59,791 nt of DNA from Methylophaga sp. OBS4 (GTDB taxonomy: Bacteria > Pseudomonadota > Gammaproteobacteria > Nitrosococcales > Methylophagaceae): positions 1-59,791 of the forward strand of contig NZ_JAPDMV010000019.1 in assembly GCF_026319305.1 (NCBI RefSeq), given 5' to 3'. The number at the start of each line of letters is the position of its first letter. The stretch's first letter is position 1. Positions 7,756 through 17,783 of the stretch are shown here, in pieces. Made by a program: the position numbers and the translations under genes. The notes below the pieces were generated by a model. It was not told the DNA's origin. It was given only the letters and a program-made list of their open reading frames with translations, and did no database searches.

Positions 7756-8259
7756 ATGGATCTGACATTACACGATATTCATGCCGATTCGATTGATCTC
7801 GCCCTGGACAAAGCCCGCCAATACCGCTCACTGCTGGAACCGGAAATTGCCGAAAGTATCTGCCTTGATATTCTCCATATCGATCCTGATAACCAGCAGG
7901 CACTGGTTTTATACATTCTTGCGCTTAGCGACCAACTGCATCACGCCGGTAAAAAAACACAGGTCAAATCGATAGAAGATGCGGTGGAAAAACTCCACAG
8001 CGAATACCAGCGTTATTATTACACCGGCTTGCTGCATGAAAGGCGTGCCCGCTTTATGCTGACACAGAGTATGGCGCGTGTATTTGCCTATGACTATTTT
8101 ATCGAAGCCTTGCAGTTTTACCAGATGGCCGAGCAGATTCGGCCCGAGCATAATGATGAATCTATTCTGCGCTGGAACAGCTGTATCAGGACAATCGAAA
8201 AAGAAAAACTGAAACCGCGTCCGGACAGTAAAGATGCCAGACAGGATATGGAAAGCTGA
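7756..8259 (+). CDS. TPR-like helical protein of unknown function
   Basis: 167 residues, no signal peptide or membrane span. The predicted structure is nearly all helical with TPR-like periodicity: a LCLDILHIDPDNQQALVLYILAL-type unit around residues 35-58 and FIEALQFYQMAEQIRPEHNDE around 115-135. ATG at 7756 follows GGGGGA by 5 bases; a TTG one codon earlier is less likely. Its stop is two bases before the start of the cytochrome b gene, so it is the first gene of the oxidoreductase operon. It could be an assembly or maturation partner of that complex, but this is inference from position only. Confidence 0.7.
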   Translation: MDLTLHDIHADSIDLALDKARQYRSLLEPEIAESICLDILHIDPDNQQALVLYILALSDQLHHAGKKTQVKSIEDAVEKLHSEYQRYYYTGLLHERRARFMLTQSMARVFAYDYFIEALQFYQMAEQIRPEHNDESILRWNSCIRTIEKEKLKPRPDSKDARQDMES

Positions 8260-8261
8260 GC

Positions 8262-8849
8262 ATGAAACTGTTGCAACTTCAAAAACGCACTATGGCGCTG
8301 GCGGGCATGGCGATGACTGTTTACCTGGTCTTTCATATGCTCACTAACTTGAGCTTCTTTTCCAGTGAAGGCTTTAGCCGCTTTTATGATTTTTACAACC
8401 AAACCTGGGTTCGATGGCCTTTGCTGATTATTGTGTTGGTATCGTTGCTGATTCATGTCAAAGCGGCAGTTGTTATCAGAATCAAGAACAGCCAGGCGCG
8501 GGGGCAAGGCTACCGCAAGCATGACAAATTGCATGTGCCGGCGCCACTGGTTTCGATCAGCATTGCGTTGTTGCTGCTGTTTATTCTGGTGCATATCGGC
8601 CAGACTTTGTTCATGGATACCACCAGGGTCAGAGCAGAACTGGTTCACTGGTTCAAATCGCCGCTGATGGTGTTGTTTTATTTGTCGGGTTTGTTAATCC
8701 TGGCGATGCACCTACAGCATTCGCTGGTTAATGTGCTGCAAACCTTGGGCATCACTTCCCGTATGTACAAAACATTGATTATAAGTAGTGTGGTGTTACT
8801 GACGGCTGGCTTTGCAAGTGTGCCTGTTTATATCTGGATAACCGCATGA
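8262..8849 (+). CDS. sdhC: succinate dehydrogenase/fumarate reductase cytochrome b558-type subunit
   Basis: 195-residue membrane anchor with five hydrophobic helices. It carries the haem and quinone sites of a succinate:quinone oxidoreductase or quinol:fumarate reductase. Histidines H25 (VFHML), H65 (LIHVK), H111 (LVHIG) and H150 (AMHLQHSL) are spaced as the four axial ligands of a di-haem, single-polypeptide anchor. [15 protein letters not shown] is the helix V motif of the b558 family known from Bacillus, Wolinella and Bacteroides. This differs from the separate SdhC and SdhD anchors usual in gammaproteobacteria. The end overlaps the flavoprotein gene by four bases (ATGA). Confidence 0.85.
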   Translation: MKLLQLQKRTMALAGMAMTVYLVFHMLTNLSFFSSEGFSRFYDFYNQTWVRWPLLIIVLVSLLIHVKAAVVIRIKNSQARGQGYRKHDKLHVPAPLVSISIALLLLFILVHIGQTLFMDTTRVRAELVHWFKSPLMVLFYLSGLLILAMHLQHSLVNVLQTLGITSRMYKTLIISSVVLLTAGFASVPVYIWITA

Positions 8850-10786
8850 ACGATTTTGAGCTGGACAGTCACGCACCCAAGGGACCACTTCAGGATCGCT
8901 GGACCCAGCATAAATACAACGCGCGGGTAGTCAGTCCCGCCAATCGCAAGAAGTATACGGTGATTGTGGTCGGCACCGGTCTGGCAGGCGCTTCAGCGGC
9001 AGCTTCACTGGGCGAAATGGGCTACAAGGTGAAAACCTTCTGTTTTCAGGACAGCCCGCGCCGCGCGCACAGTATTGCCGCGCAGGGGGGGATCAATGCC
9101 GCCAAGAACTATCAAAACGATGGCGACAGTGTCTGGCGCCTGTTTTACGATACTATCAAGGGCGGAGATTTCAGAGCCAGGGAATCCAATGTCTTTCGTC
9201 TGGCGCAACTCAGCACATCGATCATTGATCAGGCAGTCGCACAAGGCGTGCCTTTTGCCCGTGAATACAGTGGTTATCTGGCTAACCGTTCATTCGGGGG
9301 GGCACAGGTCTCACGTACATTTTATGCCCGCGGCCAGACCGGTCAGCAATTATTACTGGGCGCTTATCAGGCGATGAGCAGACAAGTGGCTGCGGGTACC
9401 GTGACCCATTATTCCCGTTGTGAAATGCAGGATTTGATTATGGAGGGTGAACGGGCCATCGGTATCGTCACCCGCGATCTGGTCAGCGGTGAACTGGAAA
9501 GTCATCTGGCTGATTGTGTGGTGTTGTGCACCGGTGGTTACAGTAATGCCTTTTTCCTGTCGACCAATGCCAAAGGTTGCAATACCTCCGCTATCTGGCG
9601 TGCGCATCGCAAAGGGGCTTTGTTTGCCAACCCGTGTTTTACCCAGATTCACCCGACCTGCATTCCGCAGCATGGTGAGTTGCAGTCAAAACTGACCTTG
9701 ATGAGTGAATCTTTGCGTAATGACGGTCGGGTCTGGGCACCTAAAAATATCGCCGATTGTGATAAACGTCCGGAAGAGATTCCCGAGCAGGATCGAGATT
9801 ATTTTCTGGAGCGTATGTATCCGGCTTTCGGCAATCTGGTGCCGCGTGATATTGCTTCACGTGCAGTCAAATTGATCTGCGATGAAGGCCGCGGTGTCGG
9901 TTTTGAGATTGATGGCAAAAAACTGGGTGTCTATCTGGACTTTGCCGATGCCATCAAAACCCAGGGGCTGGAGGCTATCAGCGAGAAATACGGCAATCTG
10001 TTTGAGATGTACAAACGTATTACCGCTGAAGATCCCTATACAACGCCGATGCGTATCTACCCGGCGGTGCATTACACTATGGGCGGCTTATGGGTGGACT
10101 ACAATTTAATGACTACCATCAATGGTCTGTTTGCCGCTGGCGAAGCCAACTTTTCCGATCATGGTGCCAACCGTCTCGGTGCCAGCGCCTTAATGCAGGG
10201 GTTGGCGGATGGTTATTTCATTCTGCCTACCACGGTGTCAGATTATCTGGCCAAACAGCAGCCATTGAAACCGGAGAATTATAGACAGCAGGCACAACAA
10301 ACTTTACAGGAAGCGCAGCAACGCATTGAGCGCTTGATGAATGCGCCGGCGCCGTCAGTCACGCCCGATGATTTTCACCGGCAACTGGGGCAAATCCTCT
10401 GGCATGCCTGCGGAATGGCACGCGAAAAACAAACTTTGCTTAACGCCATTGATGAGATACGTGAATTGCGCCAGCAGTTCTGGCAGAAAGTCAGAATCAG
10501 CGGCGATAGCCGCCAGATGAATCAGACTTTGGAGCGGGCAGGGCGCGTGGCTGACTTTTTTGAGCTGGCGGAACTGATGTGCCTGGACGCGCTGGAGAGA
10601 GAAGAGTCATGTGGTTGCCATGCCCGGGAAGAGCATTTGACCGAGGCGGGTGAACCACAACGCAACGATAGTAATTATTCCTTCGTATCAGCCTGGCAGT
10701 ACAGTGGCGATATCAGTAAACCCAAACTGTACCGTGAGGATCTGCATTTTGATTTTGTCCGACCCAGCATAAGAAACTATCAATGA
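8846..10786 (+). CDS. sdhA: succinate dehydrogenase/fumarate reductase flavoprotein subunit
   Basis: 646-residue catalytic subunit interconverting succinate and fumarate. The FAD dinucleotide motif GTGLAG is at residues 43-48 and the covalent FAD histidine H75 in [11 protein letters not shown]. The active-site block has HPTCIP and [11 protein letters not shown], and the C-terminal FAD contact is [12 protein letters not shown] and [19 protein letters not shown]. The [20 protein letters not shown] wording and the roughly 30-residue N-terminal extension are the Bacteroides/Chlamydia-like variety rather than E. coli SdhA or FrdA. It overlaps both neighbours by four bases, so the three subunits are translationally coupled. 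Direction in the cell cannot be told from sequence. Confidence 0.93.
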   Translation: MNDFELDSHAPKGPLQDRWTQHKYNARVVSPANRKKYTVIVVGTGLAGASAAASLGEMGYKVKTFCFQDSPRRAHSIAAQGGINAAKNYQNDGDSVWRLFYDTIKGGDFRARESNVFRLAQLSTSIIDQAVAQGVPFAREYSGYLANRSFGGAQVSRTFYARGQTGQQLLLGAYQAMSRQVAAGTVTHYSRCEMQDLIMEGERAIGIVTRDLVSGELESHLADCVVLCTGGYSNAFFLSTNAKGCNTSAIWRAHRKGALFANPCFTQIHPTCIPQHGELQSKLTLMSESLRNDGRVWAPKNIADCDKRPEEIPEQDRDYFLERMYPAFGNLVPRDIASRAVKLICDEGRGVGFEIDGKKLGVYLDFADAIKTQGLEAISEKYGNLFEMYKRITAEDPYTTPMRIYPAVHYTMGGLWVDYNLMTTINGLFAAGEANFSDHGANRLGASALMQGLADGYFILPTTVSDYLAKQQPLKPENYRQQAQQTLQEAQQRIERLMNAPAPSVTPDDFHRQLGQILWHACGMAREKQTLLNAIDEIRELRQQFWQKVRISGDSRQMNQTLERAGRVADFFELAELMCLDALEREESCGCHAREEHLTEAGEPQRNDSNYSFVSAWQYSGDISKPKLYREDLHFDFVRPSIRNYQ

Positions 10787-11511
10787 TTTTCAAACTGAAT
10801 ATTTGGCGACAAGCCAGTCCGGACGCGGAAGGCTATTTCGAAGCGCAAGAAGTCGATGCCAGTGAGGATTCTTCTTTTCTTGAAATGCTGGATGCCCTCA
10901 ACGAGCAGTTGATTCTGGAAGGCAAAGATCCCGTTGCCTTTGATTTTGATTGCCGGGAAGGCATATGTGGCTCATGTAACCTTGTTATCAATGGCACTCC
11001 ACATGGCAAGCAACAGGCGACCACGACCTGTCAGCAATACATGCGCGACTACAAGGACGACAAAGAATTGTGGATTGAGCCATGGCGGGCAAAGGCTTTT
11101 CCGGTGATTAAAGATTTGATTGTCGACCGCACCAGCTTTGATCGCATTATCCAGGCAGGCGGTTATATTCCTATCCGCACCGGCTCTGCCTGTGAAGCCA
11201 ACACCTTACCGGTAGAAAAACATGTGGCTGATGCGGCCTTCGATGCCGCTACCTGTATAGGTTGTGGCGCTTGTGTCGCCGTGTGTCCCAATGCTTCGGC
11301 TACCTTGTTTGTGGCAGCGAAAGTCGCGCATTTGTCGACTTTGCCGCAGGGAGACATGGATAAAAAACGGCCGGCAAAATTGTTAAAAGCAATGGAGCTG
11401 GAAGGTTTTGGCAGTTGCAGTAATTACCGTGAGTGTGAGCGGGTTTGTCCGAAAGAAATCAAGATCAGTACTATTACCACAATGAACTATTTGTTATATC
11501 AAGGCAGATAG
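10783..11511 (+). CDS. sdhB: succinate dehydrogenase/fumarate reductase iron-sulfur subunit
   Basis: 242-residue electron-transfer subunit linking flavin to haem. The N-terminal plant-type ferredoxin domain has C57, C62, C65 and C83 for the 2Fe-2S centre. The C-terminal domain has C158-x2-C161-x2-C164-x3-C168-P and C212-x5-C218-x3-C222-P for the 4Fe-4S and 3Fe-4S or second 4Fe-4S clusters. The [15 protein letters not shown] spacing is that of b558-type enzymes. Last gene of the four-gene operon; no strong terminator follows. Confidence 0.93.
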   Translation: MIFKLNIWRQASPDAEGYFEAQEVDASEDSSFLEMLDALNEQLILEGKDPVAFDFDCREGICGSCNLVINGTPHGKQQATTTCQQYMRDYKDDKELWIEPWRAKAFPVIKDLIVDRTSFDRIIQAGGYIPIRTGSACEANTLPVEKHVADAAFDAATCIGCGACVAVCPNASATLFVAAKVAHLSTLPQGDMDKKRPAKLLKAMELEGFGSCSNYRECERVCPKEIKISTITTMNYLLYQGR

Positions 11512-11824
11512 CGCCATTCTCTCTCCCACTAGCCAAGTGCGACGGTTGTAATCTGCCATGCTTATTCACATGGATGTGATGGCCGCTATCACTATCCCTG
11601 CTAACGCGGCGTTTGGGCATCCGGCCCATCATTGCCTGGAAATAACATACAAGGAGCAGTTATCGGTCTGCGTGAGACCCTGTTTGGCCGAAGGACTACG
11701 GCGGATCAGAAACCCGTTGACAGTTAAAGCTTGCCAGTCTTCAATCAGTTCATGACAATGAAGTTGAAACGTTTTCCAAGCGCTACAATCCGGTTACATT
11801 GCGTGACTTATAGAGGAGACACTA
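11512..11824. other. intergenic stretch, nothing clear
   Basis: A 65-codon frame at 11558-11755 has no ribosome binding site and an unlikely composition. I see no repeat or terminator. The promoter of the following rim operon should lie in the last 100 bases. Confidence 0.4.
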
Positions 11825-12019
11825 ATGGCTAGGGTTATATTGACGCACCTTTACGTTATTTTTATGGCGATCTTTGTGGTAATGACCGGTAATATTCTCG
11901 CTGATCGTTATGGTGATGATATTGTTTCCGGTCTCAAAAGCATGGTGAGCGGCGCTGATAATGAAATTTCCGAGATGAAAAATAGCGTCAAGGATTGGAA
12001 CAAAAATATGTTGGATTAA
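11825..12019 (+). CDS. small single-span membrane protein
   Basis: 64 residues. A hydrophobic helix (VILTHLYVIFMAIFVVMTGN, residues 4-23) is followed by a charged amphipathic tail. GAGGAG lies 6 bases upstream of the ATG, so it is probably translated. The next gene begins two bases after its stop codon, so it heads the rim operon. No family recognised. It could anchor or regulate the cytoplasmic RimB/RimK partners, which is inference from position. Confidence 0.65.
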   Translation: MARVILTHLYVIFMAIFVVMTGNILADRYGDDIVSGLKSMVSGADNEISEMKNSVKDWNKNMLD

Positions 12020-12021
12020 AA

Positions 12022-12522
12022 GTGAACGTAACAGATCAAAATGAAGTCACAGCGGTTGGCTGGCGGGAGTGGTTATCGCTGCCGGATTTGGGCGTAGACA
12101 GAATCAAGGCGAAGGTGGATACCGGCGCCAGAACTTCCGCGATTCATGCCTTTGAGGTCGACCCGTTTGAAAAAGACGGCAGGCAATGGGTACGTTTTGG
12201 ACTGCATCCCAATCAGGATGACACTGACACAGTGATCTGGTGCGAAGCTGCAGTTATTGATCAGCGCAACGTCACTGACTCTGGTGGTCATACCGAACAA
12301 CGTTATGTGATTCTGACCAATGTAAAGCTGGGACAGAAGATGTGGCCTGTAGAAGTTACACTCACAAACCGCGATAATATGCTGTTTCGCATGCTGCTGG
12401 GCCGTACGGCGATGACAGCAGGCAATATTGTGGTCAACCCCGCTTTGTCCTTTTTGTCCGGGCAAAGCTCACTGGAACAAGATGAACAGCCACACAAAGA
12501 AATCCTTGATGGAGAAAGTTGA
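12022..12522 (+). CDS. rimB: retropepsin-like ATP-dependent zinc protease family protein (RimB-type)
   Basis: 166 residues of the Zn_protease/RimB family. Visible marks are [19 protein letters not shown], the aspartic-protease-like D-T-G-A in [13 protein letters not shown], and [10 protein letters not shown] near the C-terminus. In Pseudomonas the relative RimB acts with RimK on glutamylated ribosomal protein S6. The start is uncertain: GTG 12022 gives the compact protein, while TTG 11995 would overlap the previous gene by 25 bases and has a better purine tract. The stop overlaps the rimK start (TGATG). Confidence 0.8.
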   Translation: MNVTDQNEVTAVGWREWLSLPDLGVDRIKAKVDTGARTSAIHAFEVDPFEKDGRQWVRFGLHPNQDDTDTVIWCEAAVIDQRNVTDSGGHTEQRYVILTNVKLGQKMWPVEVTLTNRDNMLFRMLLGRTAMTAGNIVVNPALSFLSGQSSLEQDEQPHKEILDGES

Positions 12523-13427
12523 TGAAAATAGCCATCCTGTCGCGTAATCCCAAGCTCTACTCTACCAGCCGTCTGGTCGAAGCAGCTGAAGCGCGCGGCC
12601 ATGAAGTGCGTGTACTGGATGTGCTGCGATGTTATATGAACATCACATCGTTGAAACCGGAAGTACATTACAAGGGCGAGAACCTGACCGGTTTTGATGC
12701 GGTGATTCCGCGAATCGGGGCCTCGGTGACTTTTTACGGCACAGCGGTATTGCGCCAGTTCGAAATGATGAGTGTCTATCCGCTTAATGAATCCGTAGCT
12801 ATCAGCCGCTCCCGCGACAAGTTGCGTGCTTTGCAATTATTGTCACGCAAAGGCATCGGTCTGCCGGTGACCGGTTTTGCCCATCGTCCCGACGATGTGG
12901 ATGATTTGATCAAAATGGTCGGCGGTGCACCGCTGGTGATTAAATTGCTGGAAGGCACGCAAGGCATAGGAGTAGTGCTGGCCGAAACAGAAAAAGCGTC
13001 GGAAAGCGTTATTGAGGCTTTTATGGGCATGAAAGCCAATATCCTGGTGCAGGAATTTATCAAGGAAGCCGGTGGTGCCGATATTCGCTGCCTGGTTGTT
13101 GGCGATAAAGTTGTTGCAGCGATGAAACGGCAGAGTAAGGAAGGCGAGTTTCGCTCCAACCTGCATCGTGGCGGCAGTGCCAACTTGATTCGAATCACGC
13201 CTGCCGAGCGGGCCACCGCGGTGCGAGCGGCAAAAACCATGGGGCTCAATGTCTGTGGTGTTGATTTGCTGCGCTCCAATCATGGTCCGGTGGTGATGGA
13301 GGTCAACTCTTCGCCGGGGTTGGAAGGCATTGAAAAAGCGACCGGCAAAGATATCGCCAATATGCTTATCGAATTCATCGAAAAGAATGCTAAAGAAGGT
13401 AAAACCAAAACCCGGGGCCGAGGCTGA
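12522..13427 (+). CDS. rimK: RimK-type alpha-L-glutamate ligase
   Basis: 301-residue ATP-grasp ligase that adds Glu residues to the C-terminus of ribosomal protein S6 in E. coli. [18 protein letters not shown] is the canonical start. The ATP-grasp core includes [48 protein letters not shown] and the metal-binding end [15 protein letters not shown]. Length is normal (E. coli 300). It is coupled to the RimB-type gene upstream and separated by four bases from the M14 gene downstream, a cluster conserved in many proteobacteria. Confidence 0.95.
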   Translation: MKIAILSRNPKLYSTSRLVEAAEARGHEVRVLDVLRCYMNITSLKPEVHYKGENLTGFDAVIPRIGASVTFYGTAVLRQFEMMSVYPLNESVAISRSRDKLRALQLLSRKGIGLPVTGFAHRPDDVDDLIKMVGGAPLVIKLLEGTQGIGVVLAETEKASESVIEAFMGMKANILVQEFIKEAGGADIRCLVVGDKVVAAMKRQSKEGEFRSNLHRGGSANLIRITPAERATAVRAAKTMGLNVCGVDLLRSNHGPVVMEVNSSPGLEGIEKATGKDIANMLIEFIEKNAKEGKTKTRGRG

Positions 13428-13431
13428 CAAT

Positions 13432-14481
13432 ATGGCAGATTTGCTGGTGATTGCCGGTGAGGAAGTCAAACCTGGCCAGAATAAAATCATCGAAATTCCT
13501 TTACCGGATCTCTATATGCATACGGCATTGAGTATGCCGGTTCAGGTCATACGGGGGCGACGAAAAGGGCCGGTTTTATTTGTGTCCGCTGCCGTTCATG
13601 GTGATGAAATCAACGGCGTTGAAATCATCCGCCGCCTGGTCAAAAGCAAAAGCCTGAAAGGCTTGCGCGGTACTTTGATTACTATTCCCGTCGTGAATGT
13701 CTACGGCTTTCTCAATCAGTCCCGATACCTGCCGGATCGGCGAGATCTTAACCGTTGTTTTCCCGGCTCTGAGGAGGGTTCGCTGGCGGCACGGTTGGCT
13801 AATTCCTTTATGACCGAAGTAGTTAGTCAGTGCACGCATGGCATTGATCTGCATACGGCCGCCATTCACCGTGACAACTTGCCGCAGATAAGAGCCGACT
13901 TGTCCAATCCGGAAGTAGAGACGATGGCCAGGGCTTTTGACGCGCCGGTAGTGGTTAATTCAGGGCTGATAGAAGGTTCTTTGCGCTATGCAGCTCAACA
14001 GAATGAAGTCGCTGTGATTGTTTACGAGGCGGGGGAAGCACTGCGTTTCAATGAATTGTCGATCCGCGCGGGCGTTAAAGGCGTTTTGACTGTTATGCGC
14101 AGTATCGGGATGTTGGCTGCCAGTCGCCGCGCTAAGAAAAGAGAACCTTTTGTGGCCCGCTCCAGTGCCTGGGTTCGTGCGCCACAAAGTGGTATTTTCC
14201 GTATGCTGGTACCGATGGGCGCTAATGTCAACAAAGGCGATTTACTGGGTATGGTCGCGGCCCCATACGGCAAAGAAAAGTCAGAAACCGAAGTATTTGC
14301 TACCAGTTCAGGCATCGTTATCGGCCGCACCAACATTCCGCTGGTCAATGAAGGCGAGGCCTTGTTCCATATCGCACGCTTTAATCGACCTGATGAAGTG
14401 GCCGATAGTGTAGAAGCATTTCATTCCGATCTGGATCCGGCTACAGACACTGCTGTACCGGAAGAATTGCCGATAATCTGA
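13432..14481 (+). CDS. M14-family deacylase (succinylglutamate desuccinylase/aspartoacylase-like)
   Basis: 349 residues. Zinc-carboxypeptidase core: VSAAVHGDEINGVEI supplies His and Glu ligands, DLNRCFPGS the substrate Arg, DLHTA the third ligand, and YEAGEALRF the catalytic Glu. The last 100 residues form a beta-barrel tail (RAPQSGIFRMLVPMGANVNKG) like a biotinyl/lipoyl domain. Start ATG 13432 chosen since it lies four bases after rimK; the open frame upstream lies inside rimK. The link to RimK suggests it removes or trims an amide-linked amino acid; the substrate is unknown. Confidence 0.85.
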   Translation: MADLLVIAGEEVKPGQNKIIEIPLPDLYMHTALSMPVQVIRGRRKGPVLFVSAAVHGDEINGVEIIRRLVKSKSLKGLRGTLITIPVVNVYGFLNQSRYLPDRRDLNRCFPGSEEGSLAARLANSFMTEVVSQCTHGIDLHTAAIHRDNLPQIRADLSNPEVETMARAFDAPVVVNSGLIEGSLRYAAQQNEVAVIVYEAGEALRFNELSIRAGVKGVLTVMRSIGMLAASRRAKKREPFVARSSAWVRAPQSGIFRMLVPMGANVNKGDLLGMVAAPYGKEKSETEVFATSSGIVIGRTNIPLVNEGEALFHIARFNRPDEVADSVEAFHSDLDPATDTAVPEELPII

Positions 14482-14514
14482 AGGGCTTGTCACGACGTTG
14501 TAAAGTGACAGTTG

Positions 14515-14526
14515 TTACAATTGTAA
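14515..14526 (+). promoter_or_regulatory. palindrome upstream of speA
   Basis: TTACAATTGTAA is a perfect 12-bp palindrome 71 bases before the speA start codon, inside an AT-rich stretch (TGTTACAATTGTAATAATTC) that would suit a promoter. It may bind a regulator. A clear -35/-10 pair is not visible. Confidence 0.4.
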
Positions 14527-14596
14527 TAATTCTTTGCATTTTCGATCTAAAGTATAGAAAATCCCGCGTTTTGATAACGGTTACGAGAGTCAGTCC

Positions 14597-16543
14597 ATGC
14601 AACCCCCTTTAAATTCAACACTGGAAAATGAGCTGGACCTGAGTCAGGAATGGAGCGCTGAGCTCAGCGCCCGTCTCTATGGCGTGCGTGACTGGGGCAG
14701 TGATTACTTTGATGTTTCAGAAGATGGTAATGCCGTCGTCTCGTTGCAGTTTGGCGATAAAACCATCAAAGTGCCGATTATCGATATCGTCAACGGCATG
14801 AAACAGCGCGGGCTGGACATGCCGGCTGTCTTGCGCATTGAAAACCTGCTTGATCTGCGTATTACCCAGCTTAACGAGGCGTTTGCCCGGGCTATTACAG
14901 ACGCGGGTTATCAGAACCACTATCGCGGCGTGTTTCCTATCAAGGTGAATCAGCAATGTCATGTTATTGAAGAAATTGCTGATTATGGCAGTCGCTATCA
15001 CCATGGGTTGGAAGCGGGCAGTAAGGCGGAACTGATTATTGCCCTGTCGCAATTACGTGACCATGACAGCCTGATCATCTGTAACGGCTATAAAGATGAA
15101 GAGTTCATCGAACTCGGTTTGTATGCGCGGCAGATGGGCATCAAATGCTTCTTTGTCTTGGAAACAGCAATGGAGCTGGAAACCATTCTTGAGCGTAGCC
15201 GTGCTTTGGGCATCGATCCGCTGATCGGCGTCCGTATCCGGCTGGCTTCGATGGTCGAAGGTCACTGGAATGAAGACAGCGGTGACCGTTCAATTTTCGG
15301 TTTATCGACCAATGCCTTACTCAACGTGGTCGAACAGCTGAAAAAAGCCGATATGCTGCATTGTCTGCAGTTATTGCATAGTCATCTCGGCTCGCAAATT
15401 CCCAACATTCGTAATATCCGTAGCGGTGTGATGGAAGCCTGCCGTTTTTACGCCGGGCTCATCGAAGAAGGCGCACCGATGGGTTATATCGACTTGGGCG
15501 GCGGCCTGGCGGTGGATTACGAAGGAACACGCAGCAACAGTACACACAGTATGAACTACGGGCTCGACGAATACTGTTACAACATTGTTGAAACCCTGCA
15601 GGAAAGTCTGGATCCGCTGGATATTCCACATCCGGTCATCGTCTCCGAATCCGGCCGTGCGCTGGTGGCGTATTCATCCATGTTGTTGTTTAACATTCTG
15701 GAAGTGCGTGAGCACAAACCAGAGATTATTCCTGAACAAGCGCCGGATGACAGCCACGATCTGATCGTCAACCTGTTTGGTGTGCTCGATTACGTCAATG
15801 CCGATAACTTGCAGGAATGCTACAACGACTCGCTTTACTATCGCGATGAAGTCCGTGAACTGTTCCATCATGGCCAAGCCTCATTGCGCGATCGGGCGTT
15901 GGCGGAAAACCTCACACTGGCCATTCTGGAAAAAATCTCCGATCTGTTGCCGCAGGCGCGGCGCGTTTCAGCGGAACTGGAGAATCTGCCGGAGTTGCTC
16001 TCTGATATTTATTACGGCAATTTCAGCCTGTTCCAGTCTTTGCCTGATATCTGGGCTATTGATCAATTGTTCCCGATCATGCCGATCCACCGGCTCAACG
16101 AGGCACCCATTCGCGATGCAGTGCTGGCCGATATGACCTGTGACTGTGATGGCAAAATCGATAACTTTATATCCCCGGATGGCGTGCGTAGAACCCTGCC
16201 GTTGCATCCGCTGAAAGAGGGTGAAGAATATTATCTGAGCGTATTTCTGGTCGGTGCTTATCAGGAAACCTTGGGCGATCTGCATAACCTGTTTGGTGAC
16301 ACCAATGTAGTCAGCGTGCATATCAATGAAGACGGCAGCTTTGATTTTGTCCGTGAATTCCACGGTGACAGCATTGCCGATGTGCTGAGTTATGTTGAAT
16401 ACGACCCGAAGCTGATGCAGGAGCAGTTCCGCCGTATAGCAGAACAGGCTGTGCGTGACGGCAAGATCTCGGTGCCGATGCGTCAGCAGATGTTGCGCGC
16501 ATTTCGCGAAAGCATGAACGGTTATACTTTTTTTGAACGTTAA
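14597..16543 (+). CDS. speA: biosynthetic arginine decarboxylase
   Basis: 648-residue PLP enzyme of the alanine-racemase/DapDC fold converting arginine to agmatine, the first step of this polyamine cluster. K116 in FPIKVNQQ binds PLP; GLEAGSKAELI, LHSHLGSQI, YIDLGGGLAVDY and the second-subunit motif DMTCDCDGKID (near residue 515, with the catalytic Cys) follow. Length fits E. coli SpeA (658) without its signal-like leader. It starts 115 bases after the rim operon and is followed 39 bases later by the next pathway gene. Confidence 0.97.
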   Translation: MQPPLNSTLENELDLSQEWSAELSARLYGVRDWGSDYFDVSEDGNAVVSLQFGDKTIKVPIIDIVNGMKQRGLDMPAVLRIENLLDLRITQLNEAFARAITDAGYQNHYRGVFPIKVNQQCHVIEEIADYGSRYHHGLEAGSKAELIIALSQLRDHDSLIICNGYKDEEFIELGLYARQMGIKCFFVLETAMELETILERSRALGIDPLIGVRIRLASMVEGHWNEDSGDRSIFGLSTNALLNVVEQLKKADMLHCLQLLHSHLGSQIPNIRNIRSGVMEACRFYAGLIEEGAPMGYIDLGGGLAVDYEGTRSNSTHSMNYGLDEYCYNIVETLQESLDPLDIPHPVIVSESGRALVAYSSMLLFNILEVREHKPEIIPEQAPDDSHDLIVNLFGVLDYVNADNLQECYNDSLYYRDEVRELFHHGQASLRDRALAENLTLAILEKISDLLPQARRVSAELENLPELLSDIYYGNFSLFQSLPDIWAIDQLFPIMPIHRLNEAPIRDAVLADMTCDCDGKIDNFISPDGVRRTLPLHPLKEGEEYYLSVFLVGAYQETLGDLHNLFGDTNVVSVHINEDGSFDFVREFHGDSIADVLSYVEYDPKLMQEQFRRIAEQAVRDGKISVPMRQQMLRAFRESMNGYTFFER

Positions 16544-16582
16544 TTCAGCCCCTGTTCTGAACTTGGTTAAAGGAATTCAGCT

Positions 16583-17779
16583 ATGTCTAAAGTCGTGATT
16601 ATTGGTGCCGGCGGTGTCGGTGGTGTGGTCACCCATAAATGTGCACAATTGCCGCAAGTATTTTCCGAAATCTTGTTGGCCAGCCGTACTGAAGAAAAAT
16701 GCAAAGCTATCGCTGCACAGCTGGATCGTCCCATCAGAACCGCACAGGTTGACGCCGATAATGTGGCTGAACTGACTGCGCTTTTGCAACAGGAAAAACC
16801 GGATCTGGTCATTAACGTCGCACTGCCTTATCAGGATTTGAGCATTATGGATGCCTGTTTGGCTGCGGGTGTGGATTACCTGGACACCGCGAATTATGAA
16901 CCGCTGGATACCGCCAAGTTTGAATATAAATGGCAGTGGGCTTATCAGGATAAGTTCAAGCAGGCTGGTTTGACGGCCTTGCTCGGCAGTGGTTTCGATC
17001 CGGGTGCCACCAATGTGTTCACGGCTTATATTGCCAAACATTATTTTGATGAAATCCATGAACTGGACATCATTGATGTCAATGGCGGCGATCACGGTTA
17101 TCCGTTTGCGACCAACTTCAACCCGGAAATCAATATCCGTGAAGTCACCGCGGAATGCCGCCACTGGGAACAGGGCGATTTTGTGACCACGCCGGCAATG
17201 TCGAAAAAAGCCAGCTTCACCTGTCCGGAACAGGTCGGTACTTTTAATATTTACCGTATGTACCACGAAGAGCTGGAATCGTTGACCAAACATTTCCCGA
17301 CCTTGAAACGGGCACAATTCTGGATGAGCTTTGGCGAAAGCTACCTGAAACATCTGGAAGTATTGGGCAATGTCGGCATGACCAGTATCGAGCCGGTTGA
17401 ATTCCAGGGCCAGCAAATCGTGCCGATTCAGTTCCTGAAAACCCTGCTGCCGGATCCGTCTACGCTGGGACCGCGAACCAAAGGCAAGACCTGCATCGGT
17501 TGTGTGGTCAAAGGTATCAAAGACGGCAAGGAAAAAATTGTCTACATCTATAACATCAAGGACCACCAGGACTGTTATAAAGAAGTGCAATCACAGGCTA
17601 TTTCCTACACCACCGGTGTACCGGCGATGATCGGTGCCAAAATGATTTTGGAAGGCAAATGGAAACAGCCGGGCGTGTGGAACATCGAGCAGTTTGATCC
17701 GGATCCGTTTATGGAAGATATGAATAAATACGGTCTGCCTTGGCAAGTGGTCGAGCTGGATAATTTTAATCTTGATTAA
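16583..17779 (+). CDS. carboxynorspermidine/carboxyspermidine dehydrogenase (saccharopine dehydrogenase family)
   Basis: 398 residues. The N-terminal Rossmann motif GAGGVGG (about residues 8-14) binds NADPH. GSGFDPGATNVFTAY and DVNGGDHGYPFATNFNPE are typical of the Lys1-like carboxy(nor)spermidine synthase branch. The enzyme condenses aspartate beta-semialdehyde with putrescine or diaminopropane and reduces the Schiff base. Since agmatinase rather than a diaminopropane enzyme is next door, putrescine and carboxyspermidine are the likely substrate and product. AAAGGA precedes the ATG. A 90-base hairpin repeat separates it from nspC. Confidence 0.92.
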   Translation: MSKVVIIGAGGVGGVVTHKCAQLPQVFSEILLASRTEEKCKAIAAQLDRPIRTAQVDADNVAELTALLQQEKPDLVINVALPYQDLSIMDACLAAGVDYLDTANYEPLDTAKFEYKWQWAYQDKFKQAGLTALLGSGFDPGATNVFTAYIAKHYFDEIHELDIIDVNGGDHGYPFATNFNPEINIREVTAECRHWEQGDFVTTPAMSKKASFTCPEQVGTFNIYRMYHEELESLTKHFPTLKRAQFWMSFGESYLKHLEVLGNVGMTSIEPVEFQGQQIVPIQFLKTLLPDPSTLGPRTKGKTCIGCVVKGIKDGKEKIVYIYNIKDHQDCYKEVQSQAISYTTGVPAMIGAKMILEGKWKQPGVWNIEQFDPDPFMEDMNKYGLPWQVVELDNFNLD

Positions 17780-17783
17780 AGGT

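Noticed and set aside
11558-11755. 65-codon frame downstream of sdhB
   Set aside because: No translation signal and composition unlike neighbouring genes.
14511-14560. Sigma-70 promoter for speA
   Set aside because: TTGCAT and TATAGA occur, but the 13-base spacing is wrong; not listed as a promoter.
16577-17590. Long open frame of 337 codons on the minus strand
   Set aside because: It is the exact antisense of the carboxyspermidine dehydrogenase gene, which has NADPH-binding and family motifs; the antisense protein has none.
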